Positions 9,126 through 17,962 of a DNA stretch of 55,775 bases are shown here, piece by piece. Source of the stretch: JBEKOF01 sp049513975 (GTDB taxonomy: Bacteria; Verrucomicrobiota; Verrucomicrobiia; Limisphaerales; Palsa-1400); assembly GCA_049513975.1 (NCBI GenBank), contig JBEKVM010000018.1:1-55775 (forward strand), given 5' to 3'. How positions within the stretch are numbered: the stretch's first letter is position 1; each line of letters starts with the position of its first letter. The notes beneath the pieces are model-generated. The model had not been told where the DNA came from and did no database searches. It saw only the letters and a list, made by a program, of their open reading frames with translations. The position numbers were made by a program, and so were the translations under genes.

Positions 9126-9175
9126 AGCACGCAACCAACCGATATTTTGCCTTCGCCTGCTAAACTTCCGCTCCC

Positions 9176-9556
9176 ATGGCAAACCTGGCGCTCACAAAAC
9201 GCAAAGTCTCCGGCGGCCTGCTGGCCTTCGCCGGCTACATGCTCTCGCCCCTGTCGTGGTGGAATGACGCCTTCGTCAACCTGCCGCTCGCCCTGGTTTT
9301 CGCCTGGGTCGCAGGCTGGTTCTGCCCGCGCGCCTTCGCCGCCAGCCTCGTCCTCGGCTATTGGCTGACCAACGTCCTCGGCTTCGTCCTCATGCACAAG
9401 GGCGGCGCCAAAATTCTAAGTGACAAGGACAGGCCTTATTCCTGGAAAAGCCTGGCCCGCGACCTCGCCGTCTCCCTGCTTTACACCCTTCTGATCGTGG
9501 CCCTGGTCCAACTCGGAATTCTGCAGCCGGTGGAAAATTACCTGCCCAAAAAGTGA
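9176..9556 (+). CDS. Small conserved-looking membrane protein
   Basis: 126 residues with three or four predicted membrane helices (LLAFAGYMLSPLSWW, LPLALVFAWVAGWF, ASLVLGYWLTNVLGFVLM, VSLLYTLLIVALVQLGIL). I do not recognise the family. Its stop overlaps the GTG start of the next gene by 4 bp (GTGA), so it is probably co-translated with the TMTC-like protein and may work with it in the envelope. Function unknown. Confidence 0.7.
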   Translation: MANLALTKRKVSGGLLAFAGYMLSPLSWWNDAFVNLPLALVFAWVAGWFCPRAFAASLVLGYWLTNVLGFVLMHKGGAKILSDKDRPYSWKSLARDLAVSLLYTLLIVALVQLGILQPVENYLPKK

Positions 9557-11790
9557 CGCCTCCTCCTGCATCCCCGGCACCCCGCCCGCCTTCCCGCCTT
9601 CCCGCCCTGTGGATTTGCCTCCTTTTGGCGGCCATCACCCTCGCCGTCTATTGGCCCGTGACCGGCTACGAATTTGTCGGTTACGATGACTCCGATTTCG
9701 TCACCGCCAATCCCATCGTGCAAGCGGGCGTGACGCTGCGCGGGCTCCAGTATGCCATGCATGCCGAGGTCGCCCGCAACTGGCATCCTGTCACCCTTTG
9801 CAGCCACATGCTTGATTGCCAGATCTTCGGGCTCCGCGCCGGCGGGCATCATTTGACCAGCCTCCTCTTGCACACCGCCAACACCCTCCTGCTCTTCCTC
9901 GTTCTCAAGCGCATGACCGGCGCGCTCTGGCGCAGCGCCCTGGTCGCCGCCCTGTTCGCCTGGCATCCCCTTCATGTCGAATCGGTCGCCTGGGTGGCGG
10001 AACGCAAAGACGTTCTCAGCGCGCTCTTCTGGTGGCTCACCCTCTGGGCCTGGCTTTGCCATGTTGATGCCTCCAAGAATCCCGGTCCGAAGTCAAAATT
10101 ATTTTACATCCTGGCGGTGGTCCTTTTCATCCTGGCGGCGATGTCCAAGCCCATGGTCGTGACGCTGCCCTGCGTTCTCCTGCTCCTGGATTTCTGGCCG
10201 TTGGGCCGCTTCCGGCTCGGCGCCCCGCCGCCGCCCGCCCAGGCAGGCCGGGCCAAATCCCGCCCCGCGCCGCCGCTGGTCAGGCCCGCCGCCAGCCTCC
10301 TTCCGCCGTGGCGGCTGCTCCTGGAAAAAATCCCCTTCTTCGTCATCAGCGCGGCGTTATGCTGCAAGACCTTCCTCGTGCAAAAAAGCGGCGGCGCGAT
10401 GTTGGACACGGCCAATCTCCCCCTCGCCTCCCGCCTCGGCAACGCCGTCATTTCCTACGTCCGCTATCCCGCCAAAATGTTTTGGCCCGGGAATCTTTCC
10501 GCCCTTTATATTAGAACCGGCGACTGGCCGGCCTGGGAGGTGGCGGGCGCGGCGCTGCTGCTGGCGGGCCTCACCGCCTGGATGGTGGCGCAGTCGCGGC
10601 GGCGGCCCTGGCTGGCCCTGGGATGGTTTTGGTACGCGGGCATGCTGGTGCCCGTCATCGGTTTGGTGCAGGTCGGCATGCAAACCATGGCCGATCGTTA
10701 CACCTATCTTCCTCTCGTCGGCCTGTTCATCATTCTGGCCTGGGGCGGCGCCGATCTGGCCGCCCGGTATCGTCCGCCCAAATATGTCCCCGCCCTTCTC
10801 GCCACTTTCTCCCTGGGCGCGTGCCTTGTTCTCACCGGCCGTCAGATCCCCTGCTGGCAGAACAGCGAAACGCTTTTCAAAAAAATGATTGCCGTCACCG
10901 ATAAAAATTACATGGCCCATTTCAATTTGGGGAACTACTACTCCCGCCAGGGAAAAACCGATCTCGCTTTGGCGAATTACCAGGCCGCCCTGGCCGCGGA
11001 ACCCAACTACGCCGAAGCCCACAACAACCTGGCCGGCCTGTTCCTGGATCGGAAGCTTTACGACCAAGGCATCCAGCACTACCAGGACGCCGCCCGGCTC
11101 AAGCCCTCCGCCACCGCCTGGTTTAACCTCGCCAACGCCTTCGCCGACGCCGGCCGCGCGCGCCGCGACACCAACCTCTTCGCCCAATCCGTTCAAGCCT
11201 ACCAGCAATCGCTTAAGCTGGACCCCGATTCCATCGCGACCCGCAACAATTTCGGCATGGTCTGGCAGGACCAGGATCGGAACGATCTGGCCATCCCCGA
11301 ATTTCAAGCCGCCGTGCAGGTCAAAGCGGATTTCGAACTGGGCCATTTCAACCTGGCCAATTCTCTGGCCCGGTCGGGCCGCCTGGACGAAGCCATCGCC
11401 CATTACCAGACCGCCGCCCGCCTCAACCCCGGCCGGGTTGAGGCTTACAACGGCCAGGGCCTCTGTTATGCCCGACAGGGAAAAATGGAAGAGGCCGCCC
11501 GCCAATTCCGGCGCGTCACCGAGTTGAACCCCGGGGACTCCGGCGTTTGGGAAAACCTGGGCAACGCCTTGGGATCGCAAAACAAACTCGACGAAGCCAT
11601 CCCCTGCTTCCTCAAGGCCCTGCAAATTGATCCCCGCAATTACGAGGCCGAATTCAACCTCGGCCTGTCCCTCCTGCATCAAAACCGCCGTGACGAAGCC
11701 AGAACCCATTTCCAAGCCGCCCTGCGCATTCAGCCCGATTACCCGGCCGCCCGGCAGGCCCTGTCCGAACTCGACCGCCCCGCCAAATAA
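9553..11790 (+). CDS. TMTC-like multispanning protein with C-terminal TPR array
   Basis: The 745-residue product has two parts. Residues about 18-435 hold roughly ten membrane helices with the motif YDDSDFVTANPIVQAG near residue 38, which matches the acidic loop of GT-C/PMT-type enzymes, and HPLHVESVAWVAERKDVLS, a stretch typical of bacterial TMTC-like proteins. Residues about 450-740 form about eight tetratricopeptide repeats (for example AHFNLGNYYSRQGKTDLALA and EAEFNLGLSLLHQNRRDEA). The family includes O-mannosyltransferases, so protein glycosylation across the membrane is a reasonable but unproven role. The GTG start overlaps the previous gene by 4 bp. It ends just before a long palindrome that probably terminates it. 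Confidence 0.8.
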   Translation: MTPPPASPAPRPPSRLPALWICLLLAAITLAVYWPVTGYEFVGYDDSDFVTANPIVQAGVTLRGLQYAMHAEVARNWHPVTLCSHMLDCQIFGLRAGGHHLTSLLLHTANTLLLFLVLKRMTGALWRSALVAALFAWHPLHVESVAWVAERKDVLSALFWWLTLWAWLCHVDASKNPGPKSKLFYILAVVLFILAAMSKPMVVTLPCVLLLLDFWPLGRFRLGAPPPPAQAGRAKSRPAPPLVRPAASLLPPWRLLLEKIPFFVISAALCCKTFLVQKSGGAMLDTANLPLASRLGNAVISYVRYPAKMFWPGNLSALYIRTGDWPAWEVAGAALLLAGLTAWMVAQSRRRPWLALGWFWYAGMLVPVIGLVQVGMQTMADRYTYLPLVGLFIILAWGGADLAARYRPPKYVPALLATFSLGACLVLTGRQIPCWQNSETLFKKMIAVTDKNYMAHFNLGNYYSRQGKTDLALANYQAALAAEPNYAEAHNNLAGLFLDRKLYDQGIQHYQDAARLKPSATAWFNLANAFADAGRARRDTNLFAQSVQAYQQSLKLDPDSIATRNNFGMVWQDQDRNDLAIPEFQAAVQVKADFELGHFNLANSLARSGRLDEAIAHYQTAARLNPGRVEAYNGQGLCYARQGKMEEAARQFRRVTELNPGDSGVWENLGNALGSQNKLDEAIPCFLKALQIDPRNYEAEFNLGLSLLHQNRRDEARTHFQAALRIQPDYPAARQALSELDRPAK

Positions 11791-11805
11791 ATGCGCTTCC
11801 ACGAT

Positions 11806-11878
11806 TGTAGCGGCGGTGTGTGACCGCCGCCCATTGAGGGAAACGACGGCATGGCGGCGGTCACAGACCGCCGCTACA
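11806..11878. terminator. 26-bp-arm palindrome (family A), probable bidirectional terminator
   Basis: Arms 11806-11831 and 11853-11878 are reverse complements with one mismatch and a 21-bp loop. Each starts or ends with TGTAGCGGCGG. The element lies between the convergent stops of the TMTC-like and cytochrome genes. No T-run follows, so termination is inferred. Related halves occur at 1526-1550 and 42961-42985. Confidence 0.7.
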
Positions 11879-11915
11879 GGAGTTTTGCGCAGGTCTTGAT
11901 TTGTCCGACCTGGTT

Positions 11916-12725
11916 TTACCGTGCCGGGGCATGAGGCGCCATCGTCTTGTCCAGATACGCCGCCAGGGAAGACACCTGCATTTCCGACAGCGGCCCGCCC
12001 TCCGCGCTGGCGAATCCCGGCATGATGGTATGCGGCTTGCCGCGGGTAATGATCGTTTTCCAGTAATCCAAATCGGTCGGCTGTTTCAAGGCGCGCAGAT
12101 CGGGCACAAAACTGGCCCGCCGCGGCGAGTCATGGCAAATCCCGCACGCCGCCGCATACAACTCCTTTCCCAGCAATCCCCGCGCCTTGTCCACATGGCA
12201 CGTCGCGCAATCCCCCTTGAAAATCGCCCGGGCATCCGCCGCCGCCTTGCCCATCGCCGCCTTGCGCTCCGCCTCGGTCAGCGGCGCGCCGGGCGGGCGC
12301 AACGGCGGAGGCGTCGCCACTTTCAGCGTCAAGACCCGCTCCCCCACCGAGGTAAAAAACGTCAGCGTCTTGGTCACCGTTCCCTCCTCCTGGTCTGTCA
12401 AATCCACCCGGGCCGTGACCGCGCCGCCGGCGCCGGGAAGAAGCACCCAGGGATTGGCCGGCAGGGTGGCCACCGTGCAATGACAGGAAGCATAAACCGC
12501 CTGGATCACGATGGTATTGGTCCAGACGTTGGTGGCATGAAAGGTGAACAGCGCGGACGCCTCCTCCGCGGTGGCGTGGTATTCCTTTGTCTCCGCGTCG
12601 AAAACCAGCGTCGGCCCGGCGGGCAGCGCAGCCGCCTTCGGTCCCTCCTGCGCCGGCAGCGCACTGGCCGCGGCCAGCCCGCCCAGCCAAACTGCCGCCG
12701 CCCGGCGCCAATTGATCTTCGACAT
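11916..12725 (-). CDS. DUF1573 / dihaem cytochrome c fusion, exported
   Basis: A signal peptide (AAAVWLGGLAAASALPAQ) is followed by a DUF1573 immunoglobulin-like domain, about residues 38-138, with its Cys pair in ASCHCT (C81, C83). Two c-type haem sites follow, CATCH at 173-177 and CGICH at 194-198, with a likely distal Met in HTIMPGF near 230. The arrangement indicates a periplasmic electron carrier tethered to an adhesion-like domain; the partner is unknown. It converges on the TMTC-like gene across a palindrome. Spacing of the two haem sites is close (21 residues), so the first may be an inserted motif rather than a full second cytochrome domain. Confidence 0.82.
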   Translation of the reverse strand: MSKINWRRAAAVWLGGLAAASALPAQEGPKAAALPAGPTLVFDAETKEYHATAEEASALFTFHATNVWTNTIVIQAVYASCHCTVATLPANPWVLLPGAGGAVTARVDLTDQEEGTVTKTLTFFTSVGERVLTLKVATPPPLRPPGAPLTEAERKAAMGKAAADARAIFKGDCATCHVDKARGLLGKELYAAACGICHDSPRRASFVPDLRALKQPTDLDYWKTIITRGKPHTIMPGFASAEGGPLSEMQVSSLAAYLDKTMAPHAPAR

Positions 12726-12798
12726 GGCCCAACCCTAGCAAGAATCTGCTCCGTGACCAAGCCAACTTTGCCGTCCCGTTGGAAGCCCGACCCAAGTC

Positions 12799-13101
12799 TC
12801 ACGCCGCCGCCAACACTTTGACTTCTTTGTCCAGCCGGCCGGCCAATCGCTCCTGTTCCTGTTCCAAGTCGTAGTGCGATTGCAGGTTGAGCCAGAACTC
12901 CGGTGACACGCCAAAGTAGCGCCCCAGCCGCAGGGCGGTGCCTGCCGTGATGGCGCGCTGGCCGTTGACAATCTCGTTAATGCGGCGCGGAGGCACGCCG
13001 ATGTCTTTGGCCAGCCTGTATTGCGTGATGGCCATTGGCTTGAGGAATTCTTCGTCCAGGATTTCGCCCGGCGTAATGTTGGTCAGCAATTTGCTTTTCA
13101 T
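12799..13101 (-). CDS. higA: HigA-family antitoxin (XRE helix-turn-helix)
   Basis: PGEILDEEFLKPMAITQYRLAKDIGVPPRRINEIVNGQRAITAGTALRLGRYFGVSPEFWLNLQ is an unmistakable HigA/VapI HTH domain. The ATG at 13101 lies 3 bp past the upstream toxin stop; a TTG at 13107 would overlap it. Order is toxin first, then antitoxin, as usual for higBA. It binds the toxin and represses the operon. Confidence 0.92.
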   Translation of the reverse strand: MKSKLLTNITPGEILDEEFLKPMAITQYRLAKDIGVPPRRINEIVNGQRAITAGTALRLGRYFGVSPEFWLNLQSHYDLEQEQERLAGRLDKEVKVLAAA

Positions 13102-13103
13102 AG

Positions 13104-13385
13104 TCAATGATAGTCCACCATTTCAACCTCATAAGCCATGCCCTCGCGCCAGCGGAAGCAAATCCGCCATTGGTCATTGATGCGGATGCTGTGCTGCCCT
13201 TTGCGTCCGCCCTTCAACGCCTCGAGCCGGTTGCCCGGAGGCACGGCCATCTGCCGCAATTCCGTGGCGGCGTGCAATGCCAGCAGTTTTCGTCTTGCGT
13301 TGCGCTGAATGGTTGGCGGAAAGCGGCGGGACAACTCCGCCCGGAACATACGCTCCGTCTCCGCACACGCGAAACTCAAAATCAC
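13104..13385 (-). CDS. higB: HigB-family toxin (RelE superfamily)
   Basis: 93 residues starting at a GTG. The blocks FPPTIQRNARRKLLALHAA, PPGNRLEALKG and QHSIRINDQWRICFRW are the HigB/plasmid-killer signature. Toxins of this group cut ribosome-bound mRNA. The downstream higA start is immediately adjacent, giving a complete pair. Confidence 0.92.
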   Translation of the reverse strand: MILSFACAETERMFRAELSRRFPPTIQRNARRKLLALHAATELRQMAVPPGNRLEALKGGRKGQHSIRINDQWRICFRWREGMAYEVEMVDYH

Positions 13386-13504
13386 TGAGGGATAGTAACG
13401 TCAGCCGTTAATAGTGTCAAGAGCCGGGATTGGGGCAATTCTCCCGCGATCTGGCTTGCGCGCGGGGCTGATTTCAGCATCATGGCCGGGCGCTGTCATA
13501 TTCT

Positions 13505-16500
13505 ATGAACAACAAATTCAGGCTCAACATTCGCGGGTTCGTCTTTATCGCCCTGCTGGTTTTCTCCGGGCCGGTTTTGGGGGAGACCAACCGCTACACG
13601 GGGGACCTCTGGGCCTTCGTGGACTGCCAGCAGGTGATGGCGGCGGCCAGGGAAATCACCCTGGCGAACTACCCCGATTGCGACGAGGCGACCGTCGAGA
13701 AGAAAATGGTGCGGGTTTACCGCGCGGACGGCACGGGCGAAAGCCAGGATGAGGCCTTTGTCAAGGTGCTGACGGAAAAGGGCAAACGCAACAACCGCAC
13801 CATTTCGTTGTACTTCATGCTGCCGTATTCGACGGTGGAGGTGGTGAAGGTGGAGGTGTTGAAGCCGGACGGCGCCGCGCTCGCCGTGGACGTCGCGGCC
13901 AATTCCAAGGAGCAGATTGATGACAGCCAGATGAGCATGAACATTTCCGATCCGAACAGCCGCATCCTGCGCGTCAGCCTGCCCAAGGTGGAAATCGGGG
14001 ACGTGGTCCACTCCATCACGCGGGAGACGACGGAGCGTCCGATCATGCCGGGCGAGTTTGCGGAGGAAAACGTTTTTGAAGGCGAAGGTTTCCTGCGGCA
14101 CGCCTCCTACGAGGTTCATGCCCCGCCGGACCGGCCCTTGCAACGAATGGAGCTGCGGGACGAGATTTCCGGCACGGTGCGGCATGCGACGCAGACCGGC
14201 GACGACGGCTCGGTGATCCATCGCTGGGAAGTGAACCATGTGCCGCGCATGTTCCCGGAACCGTCCATGCCGCCCGGCGAGATGGTTTTGCAGCGCCTGC
14301 TGGTCAGCACCACGCCGGACTGGCGGGCGGTTTCGAAATGGTACTGGGATCTGAGCCAGTCGCATCTGGAGGCGACCTCGCCGGAATTGAAGGCCGCGGT
14401 GGACGAGTTGACGGCGGGGGCCAAGACCGACCTGGAAAGAATCAAGGCGGTGTTTTACTACGTCTCCAAAAATATTCGCTACATGGGGTTGACGCCGGAG
14501 AAGGACCGGCCCGGCTTTGAACCGCATGATGTCAAGATCACTTTCGCCAAGAAATACGGAGTTTGCCGGGACAAGGCGGCGCTGCTGACGGCCATGTTGC
14601 GCGCGGCCGGGTTGCAGGCTTATCCGGTCTTGATCAGCGTCGGGGTGAAGCGGGACCCGGGGGTGGCGGATCCGTTTTTCAACCACGCCATCGTCAGCGT
14701 GGAACTCAAAAAAGGGGAGTATGTGCTGATGGACCCGACCGACGAACACACGCGCGATTTGCTGCCCTCGGGCGACTGCGACCAGAGCTACCTGGTCTGC
14801 CGGCCTGAAGGGGAAGACCTCAAGGTCAGCCCGGTCCAGCCGGCGGAAGAGCACATGATGCGGATAAAAACAACGGGGGTTTTGAGCGCCTCGGGCGGAC
14901 TGGAGGCCAAGTCGGAACTGGCCTTCGAGGGGGTCAACGACGACGCCTACCGCAATGCTTTTTCCCACATGAAGCCCGATGACCGGCGGCGGTTTTTTGA
15001 GGGCAACCTGAAAGAGGCCCTGCCGGGCGCGCGGCTCAAGTCTTTGAAGTTGACGCCGGGGGAAATGCTGGATGTCTCGGCGCCGCTGCGGGCGGAACTG
15101 GAGTTTTCCGTGGACAGCATGACGGCCGCCGGCAACGGAAAAGCGGTGGTGAGTCTGCCGTGGATCGGCAAGAGCCTGGGCGTCGTGAATTTCATCCTCG
15201 GCGGCACGGGCCTGGATAAAAGAAAATATCCGTTGCGGACCGAAGTGACCTGCGGGCTGGAGGAGGGGGTTTCCGTCAACCTGGCGGCCGATTATGCCGG
15301 CGCCGTGTCCATGCCCACTTGTACCCCGGTGGACGACGAATGCATCGGCTACCGGGAAAGCTGCGGGTTCACCAATGGCACGCTGCGATGCGCGCGGGAG
15401 CTGAAGCTGAAAGGGGTGGAGTTCACCCCGGCCCAATACTTGAAGCTCAAACAGACGTTGAAGACGATGCAGTACGACCAGCGGAAAGTCCCGGTGCTGG
15501 CCACGTCGGGAAGCGCGACGGCCCGTTCCGGGGAGGTCGTGGACCGCGCGGCCGCGTCGCCGGTGGAATCCAACGCGAAAATTCTGGAAGTCCGCAAGGA
15601 GCTGGAGGTGCAGGATGCGCACAGCGCCGTTTACACGGTGAGTTACTCCAAGCTCATTCTCAATTACGCGGGCAAGATCCGGGAAGCCGAGGTGAGGATT
15701 GACTACAATCCCTCCTGCCAGGAGGCCAGACTCCTGCGCGGCGTGGTCACTTCCAAAACCGGCCAGCGCCAGGAAATCTCCACCAACGAAATCAACATGA
15801 TGGACGCCGGCTGGAACGCCTCCGCCAAACGCTACACCGGCGGGAAGATCCTCGTGGCCAACCTGCCGGGCGTGGACATCGGTTCGACCATCGAGGTGGC
15901 GTATGAAATCACCACCAAGGGCAAGCCGTTCCTCTCGGGGATGGAATCGTTCCAATTGCCGGATGAAATGGAGAAAAAAACATTCTTGTTGACTGCTCCG
16001 GCCGGCCTTAAAATCCAGAAAATGGCCGGCGGCAAGGCGGGCCTCATCAAGGAAGTGGACGCGGCCGGCGGGGGTTCGAATACGTGGACATGGCGCGGGG
16101 AAAATGCCGGAGCACTGCCCACCGAGCCGATGCTTCCGCCGTCGTGGATTTACAGTCCCTGCGTGCTTTATTACGCGGGCGACCTGCCCTCTTATCTCAA
16201 GGACCTGAACCGCGCCATGCTGGACCACTCGCAAAAGCGGACCAAAGCGGCGGAGATGGCCCGCCAGTTGGCCGGTCCGGGCAAGACGCGGCTGGAAGCA
16301 GTGCGGGCCATTCGCGATTTTGTGGCCAAATCCATCCGGCAGGCCGGGCCTTCCTTCACCGATTTGCCTTTGACGGAGCTTTCCGACGCCGACACCACGC
16401 TGGCCGACGGTTACGGCCACGCGGCGGACCGGGCGATTTTGTTGCATGCCATGCTGGCGGCGGCGGGATGCCAGCCTGAGTTTGTGGAAGCTTCCTACTA

Positions 16501-17356
16501 TCCGCCCATCGCGGAGATTGCCAAGGTGGCGCGCTCTTTTCCGATGCCCGATTCCTATGCCGGGCCATTGGTCAGGGTCAAAGTGGAGGGCCAAACCTAC
16601 TACCTGAATGATACCGACCAATACGCCCGGCTCGGTTCCACCTCCTACGATGGCCGGCTGGGGTTGGTTCTCTCCAGCCAGGCCCGCGAAGTCATCCATG
16701 CGGCCAAAGGTTGCGAGGACAAAACGGAAACTGATTACACGCTCACCGTCTCGGACAGCGGGAAGACGCGCATCGGCGTGACGGAGCATTATTACGGCGG
16801 CAATTACGGCCGCAAGAACCATTACTTCTCCGAACTCCCGCCGGAGGAGCGGCGGCGTTACTATCAGGAAATAGTTTCCGGCATGGCCCAGGGGGCGCGG
16901 CCGGTCGGCGATCTGGTCACCCGGTTTGACACCTACCCCGGCGTGGAGCAATACACGGTGGAGATAGATAATTACAGCGTGGTGGACGGCCCCTATCTTT
17001 ACTTCGATCTGCCCTTCACCCCGTCGCTTTTCGCGGCGGGCGCCGACCGTCGGGCTTTGCCGATGTACATCTCCTGGCACAGCGAAAACACCGTGCGCAC
17101 CGAGATCGAGCTGCCGGCCGGATTCCGCCATGTTGTCATCGCGCCCAAGAGTGAAAATCTCCGCGAACCGGACGGGGGAGGCGCCGCCCGCATCACCTCC
17201 ACGGAGCGCGCCGGCAAATACGTCATGACCGATGATTTTGAAATCACGCCCGCCATCATCAGTCCGCAGGACTATGCCGCGCTGCTCAAAGTCGAGTCCA
17301 CTTTGGGCCGAAAGTCCTCCACCGTTTTCCTCCTGGAAAAGTCGCCGCATGATTAA
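13505..17356 (+). CDS. Tandem DUF3857-transglutaminase protein, second catalytic site lost
   Basis: The 1283-residue exported protein (signal peptide RGFVFIALLVFSGPVLGE) contains two similar halves. Each has a DUF3857 beta-rich domain followed by a transglutaminase-like domain. In the first half the catalytic triad is visible: C354 in YGVCRDKAALLTAMLRAAG, H394 in FNHAIVSV and D410 in LMDPTDEH. In the second half the matching positions are A973 (YGHAADRAILLHAMLAAAG) and G1020 (YAGPLVRV), while the Asp in LNDTDQY remains, so it should be inactive. The family is common in Verrucomicrobiota and Bacteroidota; the substrate is unknown but acts outside the cytoplasm. The opposite strand is also stop-free over this gene, which is treated as a composition effect. 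Confidence 0.85.
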   Translation: MNNKFRLNIRGFVFIALLVFSGPVLGETNRYTGDLWAFVDCQQVMAAAREITLANYPDCDEATVEKKMVRVYRADGTGESQDEAFVKVLTEKGKRNNRTISLYFMLPYSTVEVVKVEVLKPDGAALAVDVAANSKEQIDDSQMSMNISDPNSRILRVSLPKVEIGDVVHSITRETTERPIMPGEFAEENVFEGEGFLRHASYEVHAPPDRPLQRMELRDEISGTVRHATQTGDDGSVIHRWEVNHVPRMFPEPSMPPGEMVLQRLLVSTTPDWRAVSKWYWDLSQSHLEATSPELKAAVDELTAGAKTDLERIKAVFYYVSKNIRYMGLTPEKDRPGFEPHDVKITFAKKYGVCRDKAALLTAMLRAAGLQAYPVLISVGVKRDPGVADPFFNHAIVSVELKKGEYVLMDPTDEHTRDLLPSGDCDQSYLVCRPEGEDLKVSPVQPAEEHMMRIKTTGVLSASGGLEAKSELAFEGVNDDAYRNAFSHMKPDDRRRFFEGNLKEALPGARLKSLKLTPGEMLDVSAPLRAELEFSVDSMTAAGNGKAVVSLPWIGKSLGVVNFILGGTGLDKRKYPLRTEVTCGLEEGVSVNLAADYAGAVSMPTCTPVDDECIGYRESCGFTNGTLRCARELKLKGVEFTPAQYLKLKQTLKTMQYDQRKVPVLATSGSATARSGEVVDRAAASPVESNAKILEVRKELEVQDAHSAVYTVSYSKLILNYAGKIREAEVRIDYNPSCQEARLLRGVVTSKTGQRQEISTNEINMMDAGWNASAKRYTGGKILVANLPGVDIGSTIEVAYEITTKGKPFLSGMESFQLPDEMEKKTFLLTAPAGLKIQKMAGGKAGLIKEVDAAGGGSNTWTWRGENAGALPTEPMLPPSWIYSPCVLYYAGDLPSYLKDLNRAMLDHSQKRTKAAEMARQLAGPGKTRLEAVRAIRDFVAKSIRQAGPSFTDLPLTELSDADTTLADGYGHAADRAILLHAMLAAAGCQPEFVEASYYPPIAEIAKVARSFPMPDSYAGPLVRVKVEGQTYYLNDTDQYARLGSTSYDGRLGLVLSSQAREVIHAAKGCEDKTETDYTLTVSDSGKTRIGVTEHYYGGNYGRKNHYFSELPPEERRRYYQEIVSGMAQGARPVGDLVTRFDTYPGVEQYTVEIDNYSVVDGPYLYFDLPFTPSLFAAGADRRALPMYISWHSENTVRTEIELPAGFRHVVIAPKSENLREPDGGGAARITSTERAGKYVMTDDFEITPAIISPQDYAALLKVESTLGRKSSTVFLLEKSPHD

Positions 17357-17962
17357 GCCCATGATAAGGGTGATGTGAAAATTTTAGGGTGGTTTTGGTC
17401 CGCGAAACACTGAATCCTGTGTGAAGTGCTTAGGTATTGGAGTGATGGGGAGGCGGACACTTTGGTTCAAAAAAGTACTTTGATTTAGCACGATTAGGCT
17501 TGATTGACCCTGACTGGAAACGGCCCAATTTTGATTGTAAATTGTTCATGGAAAGGCACTTGAGTTGATTTTTCGCAAGAAAGCTCGAAAGGCGCAGAAA
17601 AAGCCGTGGTTGGGGTGCAAGGATCATAAAGTACAGTGATTTGGTAAGGTATTGGCATGCTCCTGTGGTGGCGGAGTCCTGGAGTGCTGGAGTATTGGAG
17701 TGTTGGGGCGGTGGAGAGCAGGCGCGGGGCGCGGCCAATGCCATAGGATAAATGGGGAGGAATCCCTTCCTGGTTCCGTCGCCGTCCGATTCCACTGTTG
17801 CCTTTCCCCGTCTCACTATGCAACTTTAGCATATCAAGGATGGCTGTCAACGGAAAAGTGAGAAAAAATGCGATGAAGTGATGGAGTGGCGGCATGGAGG
17901 AGGCCCGCCGCCGTCTCGCCGAGTATCGGATGAAGTTCGCCGGGAGAAATTAAGGCTAAACG
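17357..17962. other. 606-bp non-coding spacer
   Basis: No supported gene. The region lies between the DUF3857 gene and the convergent M56 gene. It contains an octamer array (17673-17704) and a related TATTGGAGTGATGGGG word near 17437. Frames predicted here on the minus strand are low-complexity. Confidence 0.6.
17673..17704. repeat. Octamer array GGAGTNYT x4
   Basis: Consecutive 8-bp words are GGAGTCCT, GGAGTGCT, GGAGTATT and GGAGTGTT. Confidence 0.88.

Noticed and set aside
10357..11802. A 481-codon antisense frame opposite the TMTC-like gene
   Set aside because: It mirrors TPR codons and has a repetitive Gly/Val composition; the plus-strand TPR protein is clear.
13496..17362. A stop-free antisense frame of 1288 codons opposite the DUF3857 gene
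   Set aside because: The plus strand gives signal peptide, DUF3857 and transglutaminase motifs; the antisense translation has no motif and is His/Arg/Gly rich, as expected from GC-rich codon use.
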